Position numbers and translations under genes: made by a program. 41,881 nt of DNA from an uncultured Faecalicatena sp. (GTDB lineage Bacteria > Bacillota > Clostridia > Lachnospirales > Lachnospiraceae), in NCBI GenBank assembly GCA_948468385.1, contig CAOKHZ010000034.1:1-41881 (forward strand), in the 5' to 3' direction. The notes under the pieces were generated by a model. That model was given only the letters and a program-made list of their open reading frames with translations, did not search any database and was not told where the DNA came from. Positions 16,312 to 24,769 of the stretch are shown here, piece by piece; the stretch's first letter is position 1, and the number at the start of each line of letters is the position of its first letter.

Positions 16312-17466
16312 TCAATGCCTCGTATATTTTCGCAACTTCGGAACACAATCATACAACGTTTCCAGCGTATAGTCAATCTCTTCTTTCGTCGTGAACTCGG
16401 ACATGCTAAAACGCAAAGTCGCGTCCAAGTATTCCTTGGAAGCCCCGATGCCCTTTAAAACGCCGCTGACGGCCGGATGGTTGGAAGCGCAGGCCGAACC
16501 TGATGAGACGTAAATCCCCTTCTCCTCCAAGGCGTGCAAAAGCACCTCGCTGCGGATGCCGGCAATCCCCACGCTGATAATGTGCGGCGCGCTGTTTTCA
16601 TCCGTCAGCCCGTGCACGGTCGTATGCTCTATCTTCGACACCCCTTCCAAAAAATGTGCCTTCAAATCCCGCATCAACGCCACCTTGACGTCCAAGTCGC
16701 GGTAAATCATCTCCGCCGCCAATCCAAGTCCTGCGATGCCCGGCACGTTTTCCGTACCGGAACGGATATTTTTCTGTTGCTCCCCGCCAAACACGATGGG
16801 CAAAATCTTCACCTTCTCATCCAAATACAAAAAGCCGGTTCCTTTCGGCCCATGGATCTTGTGGCCGCTGGCAGAAAGCATGTCGATACCCAGACGTTTC
16901 GGGTAAATGTTGTATTTTCCAAACCCCTGCACCGCGTCCGTGTGGAACAAAATCTGCGGATTGTAACCCTTCACGATTTTTGCCGCCTCTGCCACCGGCT
17001 GCACCGAGCCGACCTCGTTGTTCACGTACATGACAGACACCAGGATCGTCTCGTCACAAAGCGCTTCCTTCAGCGCCTCTAACTTCACCCGCCCGGCCGC
17101 GTCCACGGGAAGGTAGGTGACACGAAACCCTTCTTCCTCCAAGTGACGCATGGTATTTAAAATCGCCGGGTGTTCAATCCCCGTGGTAATCAGGTGGTTT
17201 CCACTGCGGCGGTTGGCCCTCGCACATCCACGAAGCGCCAAATTGTCGCTCTCGGTGCCGCCCGACGTGAACACGATTTCCTTCTCCTTGACTTTCAATA
17301 TCTTCGAAAGCCGCTCTTTCGCGCCCCGGATATAATGTTCCGCCTCCACGCCCTTCTTATGCATGGAGGATGGATTGCCGTAATCACGGCACATCACTTT
17401 ATAAACCAATTCCCCGACTTCCGGGTAACAAGCGGTTGTCGCGGAATTGTCCAGATAAACTTCCAT
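16312..17466 (-). CDS. Cysteine desulfurase (NifS/IscS family), probable sulfur donor to ThiI
   Basis: PLP enzyme that takes sulfur from cysteine and carries it as a persulfide. The 384-residue protein starts MEVYLDNSATT, has the PLP lysine K203 in SASGHKIHGPKG, HTDAVQGFG for ring stacking, and the catalytic Cys C326 in a short loop (SSGSACASNHP). Position directly before thiI, with a 39-base gap, suggests it serves tRNA thiolation like B. subtilis NifZ; no iscU or other Fe-S scaffold gene is adjacent. AAAGGA lies eight bases before the ATG. The enzyme class is certain; the dedicated role is inferred. Confidence 0.95.
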   Translation of the reverse strand: MEVYLDNSATTACYPEVGELVYKVMCRDYGNPSSMHKKGVEAEHYIRGAKERLSKILKVKEKEIVFTSGGTESDNLALRGCARANRRSGNHLITTGIEHPAILNTMRHLEEEGFRVTYLPVDAAGRVKLEALKEALCDETILVSVMYVNNEVGSVQPVAEAAKIVKGYNPQILFHTDAVQGFGKYNIYPKRLGIDMLSASGHKIHGPKGTGFLYLDEKVKILPIVFGGEQQKNIRSGTENVPGIAGLGLAAEMIYRDLDVKVALMRDLKAHFLEGVSKIEHTTVHGLTDENSAPHIISVGIAGIRSEVLLHALEEKGIYVSSGSACASNHPAVSGVLKGIGASKEYLDATLRFSMSEFTTKEEIDYTLETLYDCVPKLRKYTRH

Positions 17467-17519
17467 ATAATTGTTCCTTTTCTATCACTCTTCTTATTAT
17501 AAATTATGATGGATGCATT

Positions 17520-18281
17520 TCAAGTGCTACAAGGAAGTTCTTGACAGCATTCCAGATGATACATCAGAACCGCCAAAACCGTAAACCCCGCCGTCTCCGT
17601 GCGCAAAATCCGTTTTCCCAGAGAAATCGGGAACGCTCCGTGTCCACATGCCATCTCGATTTCCTTCTCCTCGAAGCCGCCCTCCGGGCCGATAAATATG
17701 GCCACTGTCTTGCCCGGCCGCACTCTTTGCAACGCCTCTTTTGTCTTCTGCATGCCCTTCGCCTTCTCATAGGGAATCAGGCACACGTCCATCTCATTTG
17801 CATAATTTAGCGCTTCCGTAAACCCCATCACGCCCTGCACCTTGGGAACGACGCCCCGCCCGGACTGCTTGGCCGCCCCCTCGGCGATGGCGTTCCACCG
17901 GGCCACCTTCTTGTCCGCCTTTTTCTCGTCTATACGCACCACGCAACGCCGCGTTTCCACCGGAATGATTTCAAAAGCCCCCAATTCCACGGCTTTCTGA
18001 ATAATCAGTTCCATCTTGTCACCCTTGGGGAGTCCCTGAAAGAGGTAAATCTTTGCGGGCAGTTCTACGTCATCCTCCCACACGTCTACGATTTTCACGA
18101 AAACCGTCTCTGTCTCCATGCACTCCAATTCGCACAAATACCGGCTCCCCGTGCCGTCACTGACTTCCATAAGTTCCCCGCGTTTCATGCGCAACACGTT
18201 TTTAATATGGTTGACGTCGCCGCCCTCGATTGCAATTTGCCCCTCCCGCACCTGCGAGGGGGATACGAAAAAATGGTTCAT
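17520..18281 (-). CDS. rsmE: 16S rRNA (uracil1498-N3)-methyltransferase RsmE
   Basis: SPOUT-class methyltransferase for m3U1498 of 16S rRNA. The 253-residue protein starts MNHFFVSPSQV, has an N-terminal PUA-like domain with DVNHIKNVLRMKRG, then the knot with QGLPKGDKMELIIQKAVELG, FIGPEGGFEEKE and LGKRILRTETAG. Start: AGGAG lies six bases before ATG 18281, though the frame stays open 16 codons upstream. It follows prmA, its usual partner, after 94 bases. That gap holds short inverted GGTGA/TCACC-like motifs but no clear terminator. Confidence 0.95.
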   Translation of the reverse strand: MNHFFVSPSQVREGQIAIEGGDVNHIKNVLRMKRGELMEVSDGTGSRYLCELECMETETVFVKIVDVWEDDVELPAKIYLFQGLPKGDKMELIIQKAVELGAFEIIPVETRRCVVRIDEKKADKKVARWNAIAEGAAKQSGRGVVPKVQGVMGFTEALNYANEMDVCLIPYEKAKGMQKTKEALQRVRPGKTVAIFIGPEGGFEEKEIEMACGHGAFPISLGKRILRTETAGFTVLAVLMYHLECCQELPCST

Positions 18282-18375
18282 CTCACGCTCCTGCCCGGTG
18301 TACTGGATTTTTTCACCGTTTTGGCACACCGCTTCTTGTCATGGCCGTCTCACCGTGATGGTTCGTCGGTTCCTC

Positions 18376-19389
18376 TCACGGTTTTTTCGCCGTGACGGAC
18401 ACCCACTCGCCCTGGTATGTCACCTCGAGCACGTCAAGCCCTGCCTTCTTTACGCATTCTACTACGGTCCGCTCCTTGTCGTCAATGATTCCGCTCGTAA
18501 TATAAATGCCGCCCGGCTTCAGATGCTTTACGACGACCGGGGTCAGTTCTACCAAGACCTCGGCCAAAATATTGGCCACCACGATGTCATAACCGCCTAC
18601 TGGCTCCGAATCGTCCCGCACGCACGCTCGCCCCGCGTCACCCACGTTCTCAATTGCACGCCGAACCTTGTCCTGCACCTCCACGTCGTCAATGATGTTT
18701 CCTATCATCACCTCGTAACGGTCATCAAGAATCCCGTTTCTCCCCATGTTTTCGTGGGTTGCCGTAATCGCGCACGGGTCCAGGTCGGTTCCCACCACGT
18801 AAGCCGCACCGAATTTCAATGCCAGCATCCCCAAGATTCCACTGCCGCAGCCCACGTCCAAAAGGCGTGCCGTCTCCGTCACGTACTTGCGAAGCTGCCG
18901 GATGCAAAGCTGCGTCGTCTCGTGCATTCCCGTGCCAAACGCCGTTCCCGGATCTATGTGAATCACTAGCTTGTCCGTATCTTGCGGACTTACGTCCTCC
19001 CAAGACGGGATAATCAAAACGTCGTCCACACAAAACTGGTGGAAATACTGCTTCCAGTTATTCACCCAGTCTACGTCCTCCGTCTGCGACTCCTCTATCG
19101 TGCACTCGCCCACGTCCAAATAAACCGACATGTCGGCAAGCTCCTCCCTGATTTGCGCAAGAAGCCCGGTCGCGTCTTTCTCCACGTCCAGATAGAAGCT
19201 TAGATAAGCCGTCCCGTCATCCTCCTCCGCCTCCGGCATGATGTCCACGAACATCTGCTCCTTGTCCGCGGCGGTCAACGGAACCTTGTCCTCGATTTGC
19301 ACGCCTTCGACGCCTAAATCCGCCAACATGCTGCTTACTATGTCTTCCGCCTCCGTCGTCGTCTTCAAACGAAACTTATTCCATTTCAT
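18376..19389 (-). CDS. prmA: Ribosomal protein L11 methyltransferase PrmA
   Basis: SAM-dependent trimethylation of ribosomal protein L11. The 337-residue protein starts MKWNKFRLKTTTEAED (L11-recognition domain, about 1-90), then has DPGTAFGTGMHETT, the SAM site LLDVGCGSGILGMLAL, and DIVVANILAEVL with the substrate-binding Asn. Relative to typical PrmA there is an extra stretch around residues 235-260 (ENVGDAGRACVRDDSE). Start: GGGGGA lies about nine bases before ATG 19389; a TTG three codons upstream touches that ribosome site and is unlikely. First gene of the prmA-rsmE-desulfurase-thiI operon. Confidence 0.95.
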   Translation of the reverse strand: MKWNKFRLKTTTEAEDIVSSMLADLGVEGVQIEDKVPLTAADKEQMFVDIMPEAEEDDGTAYLSFYLDVEKDATGLLAQIREELADMSVYLDVGECTIEESQTEDVDWVNNWKQYFHQFCVDDVLIIPSWEDVSPQDTDKLVIHIDPGTAFGTGMHETTQLCIRQLRKYVTETARLLDVGCGSGILGMLALKFGAAYVVGTDLDPCAITATHENMGRNGILDDRYEVMIGNIIDDVEVQDKVRRAIENVGDAGRACVRDDSEPVGGYDIVVANILAEVLVELTPVVVKHLKPGGIYITSGIIDDKERTVVECVKKAGLDVLEVTYQGEWVSVTAKKP

Positions 19390-19481
19390 AATTGTCAATC
19401 CCCCAAGTATTCTTTCGATTCTTGTCCCAGCCCTTTCCCAACATCATCAGCGGAAACTTCCTCTTTCATCTCTTTTGTTGC

Positions 19482-19510
19482 ATTATACACGACACCGTCA
19501 ATTCTTGCAA
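19482..19510 (-). promoter_or_regulatory. Sigma-A-type promoter for the prmA-rsmE-desulfurase-thiI operon
   Basis: On the minus strand TTGCAA and TATAAT are separated by 17 bases, about 95 bases before prmA. Confidence 0.75.
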
Positions 19511-19518
19511 GTAAATTC

Positions 19519-19552
19519 ACACGCGAATTTTTTACACGCATTTTTTACACGC
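19519..19552. repeat. Short direct repeats (ACACGC plus T-run) after the symporter gene
   Basis: ACACGC followed by a run of Ts occurs in two near copies plus a third ACACGC, just downstream of the symporter stop. There is no inverted repeat to make it a normal terminator. Confidence 0.4.
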
Positions 19553-19553
19553 C

Positions 19554-20825
19554 CTATCCATCCGCGACCTCCCTCCGCAACATCCATAAGCAGCACAGAT
19601 TCGGAACCGCCATCGCCACGTTGAAAAAGTCGGACAATCCCCAGATGAAGTCCGATGAAACCGTCGCCCCGACAAAGACGGCGGCGATATAGAAAAACTG
19701 GTATGGCAAAATTCCTTTCTCCCCCATAAGATAACGCACGGCGCAGCATCCATAATAATTCCAGCCGATGATGGTCGCGAACGCGAACAGCACAAGTGAT
19801 ATCGACAATATTTCATCCCCGAAAAGCGGCAACTGTGAAAACGCGACGAAGCACCATCTCTCCCCCGCGACATTTTCATAAATGTTCGTTTGTCCCACCA
19901 TGCAGCCAACCAGAGCGATTCCGGTAATCGCGCACATCACCACCGTGTCCCAAAACGGTCCCGTCATGGAAACAAGTGCCTGCCTATGGGCACTTTGTTC
20001 CTTGGAGGCGGCAGCCGCCATGGGAATCGAACCAAGCCCGGCCTCGTTCGTGAACAGTCCGCGCGAAATTCCCGTACGCATCGCAAGCATCACCGCCCCT
20101 CCCGCGCCCCCGCCAAGCACGGACTTCCCCGTGAACGCGCTCTGGACGATGCAAAGAAGCGTCTCCGCCAAAAACGCCCGGTTCAACCAAATAAGCAAAA
20201 GACACCCTCCAAAATAGAACACGCTCATGAACGGCACCAGCCAGGTACAGATTTTCGAAATCTGCTTCGCGCCGCCAAGTATCACCACGGCCGTCACCCC
20301 TGCCAGAACCAGCCCGATTCCCCTCGCCGGAACCGCCGCCTGCTCCGTCACAGCCGTCGTAATCGACGCGGACTGCACCCCGCCGCCCATTCCCAAAGAT
20401 ACCAGAATGACTGCCAACGAAAAAAGGATCGCCGCCCCTTTTTGATGAAGCCTATGTTCCAATATGTACATCGGACCGCCAAAAAATCCTCCCTTTGCGT
20501 CCTGGACGCGATATTTTACGGACAAAAAGCATTCGGCATAACAAGTGGCGATTCCCAAAAGCCCCGTCATCCAACACCAAAACACCGCTCCCGGGCCACC
20601 GATTGCGATCGCCGTGGACACTCCGATGATATTTCCCGTGCCAATCGTGGCGGCCAGCGCGGTCGCCAACGCGGAAAACGGGGAAATGGCTTCCTCGCCT
20701 GCCCAACCCTTTTTTTGCGGGAACAAGCTCATGCGAATCGCCTGCGGCAAGTGCCGCTGGACGACGCGCGTGCGATACGTGAAATAGACATGAGTTCCTA
20801 AAAGGAACATAAGTAGAAAATTCAT
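19554..20825 (-). CDS. Sodium:alanine/glycine symporter (AGCS family)
   Basis: Secondary amino-acid transporter that imports alanine or glycine with Na+. The 423-residue protein has about 11 hydrophobic helices and the family signatures ATIGTGNIIGVSTAIAIGGP and TNEAGLGSIPMAAAAS. The N-terminus is short: MNFLLMFLLGTHVYFTYRT goes directly into the first conserved helix. Start: GGGAG lies eight bases before ATG 20825; an ATG 11 codons upstream (20858) has no ribosome site. It is divergent from the cation-efflux gene, with no clear promoter in the shared gap. Substrate is inferred from family only. Confidence 0.94.
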   Translation of the reverse strand: MNFLLMFLLGTHVYFTYRTRVVQRHLPQAIRMSLFPQKKGWAGEEAISPFSALATALAATIGTGNIIGVSTAIAIGGPGAVFWCWMTGLLGIATCYAECFLSVKYRVQDAKGGFFGGPMYILEHRLHQKGAAILFSLAVILVSLGMGGGVQSASITTAVTEQAAVPARGIGLVLAGVTAVVILGGAKQISKICTWLVPFMSVFYFGGCLLLIWLNRAFLAETLLCIVQSAFTGKSVLGGGAGGAVMLAMRTGISRGLFTNEAGLGSIPMAAAASKEQSAHRQALVSMTGPFWDTVVMCAITGIALVGCMVGQTNIYENVAGERWCFVAFSQLPLFGDEILSISLVLFAFATIIGWNYYGCCAVRYLMGEKGILPYQFFYIAAVFVGATVSSDFIWGLSDFFNVAMAVPNLCCLWMLRREVADG

Positions 20826-20989
20826 TTGCGAAACTCCCATATAAATGGCCTTGTTCATATATATGAAAAAAGCCGGGCGGAATATGTCTCCTTGTTATTT
20901 CAAAATGAGATCACTCACCCTTGCCGTCCTTTTTGCATATGATATCTTATACGACAAACAAGTTTTTTAGCCCTTGGAAGGATATTGAC

Positions 20990-21865
20990 ATGAGAGAAGC
21001 CAAAATCACGGCAAACAAAGTGGCCGCCATCACCATGCTTGGAAACACCTTGTTGTCCGCCCTCAAATTTCTGGCCGGAATTATGGCGCACTCCAACGCC
21101 ATGATAAGCGACGCCATCCACTCGGCATCGGACGTGTTCAGCACGATCGTGGTCATCATCGGCATCAAGTTCGCCTCAAAAAAGTCCGACAAGGGACACC
21201 CTTATGGGCACGAGCGTTTTGAATGCGTGGCGGCCATCCTCCTATCCATGCTCCTCTTCATGACGGGAATCGGGATTGGCGGCGAAGCGTTACGAACCAT
21301 TTTACATGGCAATGGCAAACATTTACAAGTCCCCGGAATGTTCGCGCTCATCATGGCCATGGTATCCATCGTCAGCAAGGAGGGAATGTACTGGTACACG
21401 AGGCACCATGCCAGGAAGCTGGATTCCGCCGCCCTGATGGCCGACGCGTGGCACCATCGCTCGGACGCGCTTTCTTCGATTGGCGCCCTTGTCGGAATCG
21501 GCGGCGCGAGGCTTGGCTTCCCGCTGATGGATTCCATTGCTAGCCTCGTCATTTTCCTATTTATCGTGAAAGCGGCGTTCGACATTTTCAAAGATGCCAT
21601 GGATAAAATGGTGGATCACTCCTGCGATGAAGAAACGGAACGACGAATTTATGAATGTATCTTGCAAAATAAAAACGTGACAGGCATCGACTTACTCCAA
21701 ACCCGTATTTTCGGAAACCGGATTTACGCCGACGTGGAAATCCAAATGGACGCGTCATGCACGCTAAAGGAAGCGCACGATGTTACCAAGACCGTACATG
21801 ACAAAATTGAACAAAGCTTCCCCAAGATAAAACATGTCACGGTGCGGGCAAATCCCGCGCCGTGA
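20990..21865 (+). CDS. Cation diffusion facilitator (CDF) family transporter
   Basis: Divalent metal/proton antiporter that exports metals such as Zn, Fe or Mn. The 291-residue protein has six predicted helices: SDAIHSASDVFS in helix 2 and ADAWHHRSDALSS in helix 5 supply the transport-site acids and histidines (HxxxD). A C-terminal cytoplasmic domain (about 205-290, YADVEIQMDASCTLKEAH) is typical of CDF dimers. Start: GGAAGGA (20976-20982) lies seven bases before ATG 20990; the frame is open 23 codons further upstream but without a ribosome site. The metal cannot be told from the sequence. Confidence 0.93.
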   Translation: MREAKITANKVAAITMLGNTLLSALKFLAGIMAHSNAMISDAIHSASDVFSTIVVIIGIKFASKKSDKGHPYGHERFECVAAILLSMLLFMTGIGIGGEALRTILHGNGKHLQVPGMFALIMAMVSIVSKEGMYWYTRHHARKLDSAALMADAWHHRSDALSSIGALVGIGGARLGFPLMDSIASLVIFLFIVKAAFDIFKDAMDKMVDHSCDEETERRIYECILQNKNVTGIDLLQTRIFGNRIYADVEIQMDASCTLKEAHDVTKTVHDKIEQSFPKIKHVTVRANPAP

Positions 21866-21901
21866 CGTTCTGCTTCCCTCTTCGCCTTCCTTCGTCTTTC
21901 T

Positions 21902-22711
21902 TTACTCCTCCGTCGATTTCTCGCCTTCCGTCGTCCCTTCCGTTTCCATCGCTTCTTCGTCTTCCCTCGCCCCTTCGTCTTCCCTCGCCTCTTCGTTTGC
22001 CCCCGACAGTTTTTCCTGCGAAATCAGCTTGGAATCCAGCATGCGAATATCCTCCTCTGGAATTTCGTACGTCCCCTCCTCCGTCTTGTTGACGTGAATC
22101 CGTACCGTTTCGGAGCGTCCATATTTTAACCCCGCGTCCAACTCGGCCTTTAGGATGTCATAATAAATCTGATAAACCGCCTGCTGCATTTCCTCCTCCG
22201 TGGGCACCGGCGTCCCCTCCATCACGCTATTACTCAAGTTCACGGCATATTCGGCGGATTTTTCCCGAAACGTCTCGTACGTGTCGTCAAACAACGTCAT
22301 CGGATACACCGACACCTCCACGACATAATTGCCCCCCTCGTCCTTCGTTGCCTCTCCCACCGTGTACTGTACCCGCATGATGATGTCCTTAAACAACTGA
22401 TTATAATTATTTTCCAGTTCTCCCGGCAGCTTCGCGTTCTTGTAAATCTTGGCGGTCGTTTCCAGATTGCTCTCAAACACCTGCTTCGCGTCCTCTTCCG
22501 TGGCTCCGGTCAACTCTATGTACTGCTCCGTCTCATTTTTGTAAGTCACGTCCAAAATCGCTTGTGTATAGGCAACGGGGTCAATGATGCGGATGCAACT
22601 GCACACGCATAACGCAATTCCCAGTATCACCACCACTCCCAATATGTACCTTCCCTTATGAGATTTTTTTCTTCTTTCGTCCGACGTGTTTTTCTTCGTT
22701 CGGCTCCACAT
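21902..22711 (-). CDS. Membrane-anchored or lipoprotein-like extracytoplasmic protein of unknown function
   Basis: 269 residues. A basic head (residues 1-22) precedes one hydrophobic segment (about 23-41) ending LCVCSC, so either a signal anchor or a weak lipobox (VCSC) at Cys 39. The exported part (about 45-235) is soluble and acidic, with an alternating pattern around YTVGEATKDEGGNYVVEVSV; it resembles DUF5105-type proteins of Gram-positives, but I cannot confirm that. The last about 35 residues are a Glu/Asp/Ala low-complexity tail encoded by an 18-bp tandem repeat. GGAGG lies seven bases before the ATG. It is transcribed alone, downstream of the PadR operon. Confidence 0.75.
   Translation of the reverse strand: MWSRTKKNTSDERRKKSHKGRYILGVVVILGIALCVCSCIRIIDPVAYTQAILDVTYKNETEQYIELTGATEEDAKQVFESNLETTAKIYKNAKLPGELENNYNQLFKDIIMRVQYTVGEATKDEGGNYVVEVSVYPMTLFDDTYETFREKSAEYAVNLSNSVMEGTPVPTEEEMQQAVYQIYYDILKAELDAGLKYGRSETVRIHVNKTEEGTYEIPEEDIRMLDSKLISQEKLSGANEEAREDEGAREDEEAMETEGTTEGEKSTEE
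21956..21991. repeat. 18-bp tandem repeat in the acidic tail of the anchored protein
   Basis: Two copies of an 18-bp unit (21956-21973 and 21974-21991) differ at one base and encode the repeated tail residues REDEGA/REDEEA. The unit keeps the reading frame. Confidence 0.75.
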
Positions 22712-22872
22712 AAAAAATCCTCCTTACTTTGCGACATTTGTCATATCACTTTCCTCTGACAACGCAGACATCAAAAACGATTTGCCCTTTGTGATGCCCG
22801 CCTTGCAATCCATGCGGGGAACATGGCTCGTCCCAAAATCCATGAGTCATCCCCGGTCATATTCAAGAATAG

Positions 22873-22878
22873 AATATA
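22873..22878 (-). promoter_or_regulatory. Extended -10 box for the anchored-protein gene
   Basis: The minus strand reads TGTTATATT (TGn plus TATATT), about 160 bases before the start codon at 22711. No good -35 is visible. Confidence 0.4.
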
Positions 22879-22940
22879 ACACACTTCCCTCGCAAAAAAA
22901 GGAGAAACTTGTCTGTTTATTAAAATATTGTAATTGACGT

Positions 22941-22970
22941 TGCCATCGTGGTCGTAAGCCACGAATGGCA
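22941..22970 (-). terminator. Hairpin after padR, possible operon terminator
   Basis: TGCCATCGTGG and CCACGAATGGCA pair with one bulged A around a seven-base loop, 24 bases after the padR stop. The downstream DNA is AT-rich but has no immediate T-run, so termination is only likely. Confidence 0.45.
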
Positions 22971-22993
22971 GCCAACCAGCGTCAGGCGCGCGT

Positions 22994-23305
22994 CTAGCCG
23001 CCCAGATACGGCGTGCCGTCCTCCACCATCGTCTTCAGCCGCTCAAATTCCCTTTGTAACATTTCCCGCCCCGTCTCCGCGATAATGTAGGATTTCTTCC
23101 GCCCCTCTTTTGCGGTGCGAAGAATAATCTTTTCCTCCTCGAAACGGGAAAGCAGTGCATAAAGCGTCCCGGGACCCACTTGCACCCGTCCCTTCGAAAG
23201 CATTTTCACCTTGTCCATGACGTCCACGCCACAGCACTCCTGCGTCAACGCCAAAAGAATATAATACATCGGCTCCGTCAAAGTCTGCAATTGTTCCCTC
23301 GCCAT
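22994..23305 (-). CDS. PadR family transcriptional regulator
   Basis: A 103-residue winged-helix repressor of the PadR-s1 subclass. EPMYYILLALTQE opens the fold; the recognition part is VGPGTLYALLSRFEEEKII and the wing LRTAKEGRKKSYIIAETG; the C-terminal helix (EMLQREFERLKTMVED) dimerises. It is the last gene of the operon with two DUF2812 proteins, 124 bases after the second. PadR next to DUF2812 is a recurring Bacillota pairing, usually with padR first; here it comes last. Its targets are probably the two AATATCGA palindromes at the operon promoter. AAGGAG precedes the ATG by five bases. Confidence 0.94.
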   Translation of the reverse strand: MAREQLQTLTEPMYYILLALTQECCGVDVMDKVKMLSKGRVQVGPGTLYALLSRFEEEKIILRTAKEGRKKSYIIAETGREMLQREFERLKTMVEDGTPYLGG

Positions 23306-23429
23306 GTCCGCTCCTTTCCGTCAGCGCGTTTGCACCGACCCTCCTCATTTTCCCTTGTCAGATTCATGGCCCGCACGTTCGTCATTTCCATCCGCACGTC
23401 GCTCTTGCCCCGCCCCCGTCTGATGCGTC

Positions 23430-24689
23430 CTAATCAATCTTTTCAAGTTTTTCCCGCACGATTTGCACCTGCTCGTCGGAAAGCTTCTCCCCGGTACGAA
23501 GCACCCACACCGCGTCCTCATATTTCACATAATAGCAATATGAGTCCCAGAATCCGGCATAAACCGCTTCCCACTGCGCCGTGCATTCTTCCATCTCTCG
23601 ATTTCTCACCTCGACGTCCCATGTCCTTTCAACCATCCATGGATACGGGCTCCGATAAATTTCATACCGCAGTCCGTTCTCTGGCGCATATTCTACCCAG
23701 ACACCATACATTTCCCCAAACACGCCCGTTTGCCGAAAATTTTCCACGACGTTTTTTTCGCCTGACACGCCCTTATAATCTTCCATCAAAAGCGGAGGCT
23801 CGCTTGCATCGTTTCTATTTTGGGGGAGCAAAATCCCCTCGCCTAAAATCACGGCCACGACCACGACCGCCATGACCATGGTAATTGCCGCCGTCGCCAC
23901 CTTCATCATCCATACATTTTCCCTGTCCGGCCGCAGATAAGCGAACAGAACGCTCACGCCGACGACCACTGCCAAAAGAGGGAGCAGCATGAATAACATC
24001 CAATCATATCCCGATTGAAAAGCAAGCCAAAAGAGAAGTCCCAGGCAAAAAACCTCCCGTAAGCACACATAAACATCTTTTTGAAGCCCCACCTTGTCAT
24101 ATGTGATTACCTGACCGGCCAACAGTCTTTTCTTTTGCCTGATTCCCCAAAACAAAAGCCAGATGCCGTCCAAGGTACGCCAAAGAAGACGAATCATCGC
24201 AATACAGACAATAAACATAATCATGTTGTTATAAAAAGACATCGCCGACACCGGCCATAACACGTACTGACAAACAAACAATCCCGCCAACAGCGCATAG
24301 CACAAAATTTCCCGCAGCCACTGCCGCCATTCCGCCATTCGGACATTTTGAAACTTCTCTTCCTCCGTCACGATAGGCAAGGCGTCCTTGCCACACTTGC
24401 GAAAAACACAAAAACGTCCCTGGCCGTCCACAAATTCCCACCCCGCCACTTCGCAGTAATCGGCATACTCTTTGGCCTCCGCTTCCGGCTTATAATCATA
24501 TTCCCTGCCCTTTGGAAACACCTGCACGTCATACACGACGTCCTTTTTCTCCCCCCGCTCGAAGACGAATCCCATCTTCCATTCCTTGAAATGCCATCCC
24601 TTAAGGGACTGCTCGCGCAAAAACGCGGCAAACGTGTCACACTCCCGATAACTGAACTTCCGATAAACCCTTTTCCGATTCCTCATCAT
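23430..24689 (-). CDS. DUF2812 domain membrane protein, second paralogue
   Basis: 419 residues. The N-terminal DUF2812 domain (about 1-110, RVYRKFSYRECDTFAAFLRE, then FERGEKKD and YADYCEVAGWEFVDGQG) is followed by about five to six hydrophobic helices (about 140-300) and a soluble C-terminal part ending in SYCYYVKYEDAVWVLRTGEK. Function unknown; such proteins are usually controlled by a neighbouring PadR and thought to act at the membrane. The first about 110 residues are nearly identical to the upstream paralogue, the end is clearly related and the membrane core has diverged. Two ATGs in a row follow AAGGAGG; the second has the better spacing. Compared with its paralogue it lacks about 30 residues before LRYEIY. 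Confidence 0.88.
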   Translation of the reverse strand: MMRNRKRVYRKFSYRECDTFAAFLREQSLKGWHFKEWKMGFVFERGEKKDVVYDVQVFPKGREYDYKPEAEAKEYADYCEVAGWEFVDGQGRFCVFRKCGKDALPIVTEEEKFQNVRMAEWRQWLREILCYALLAGLFVCQYVLWPVSAMSFYNNMIMFIVCIAMIRLLWRTLDGIWLLFWGIRQKKRLLAGQVITYDKVGLQKDVYVCLREVFCLGLLFWLAFQSGYDWMLFMLLPLLAVVVGVSVLFAYLRPDRENVWMMKVATAAITMVMAVVVVAVILGEGILLPQNRNDASEPPLLMEDYKGVSGEKNVVENFRQTGVFGEMYGVWVEYAPENGLRYEIYRSPYPWMVERTWDVEVRNREMEECTAQWEAVYAGFWDSYCYYVKYEDAVWVLRTGEKLSDEQVQIVREKLEKID

Positions 24690-24729
24690 GAAAACCTCCT
24701 TTCCGTATCCGTTTATAATCAGACAATCA

Positions 24730-24750
24730 AGCGGATATTCGCAATCCGCT
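24730..24750. repeat. Inverted repeat between the DUF2812 paralogues
   Basis: AGCGGAT and ATCCGCT form a perfect seven-pair stem with a seven-base loop in the 80-base gap between the two genes. With no T-run it could be an mRNA processing or stability element. Confidence 0.4.
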
Positions 24751-24769
24751 TTGCCACTTGCTCATAACC

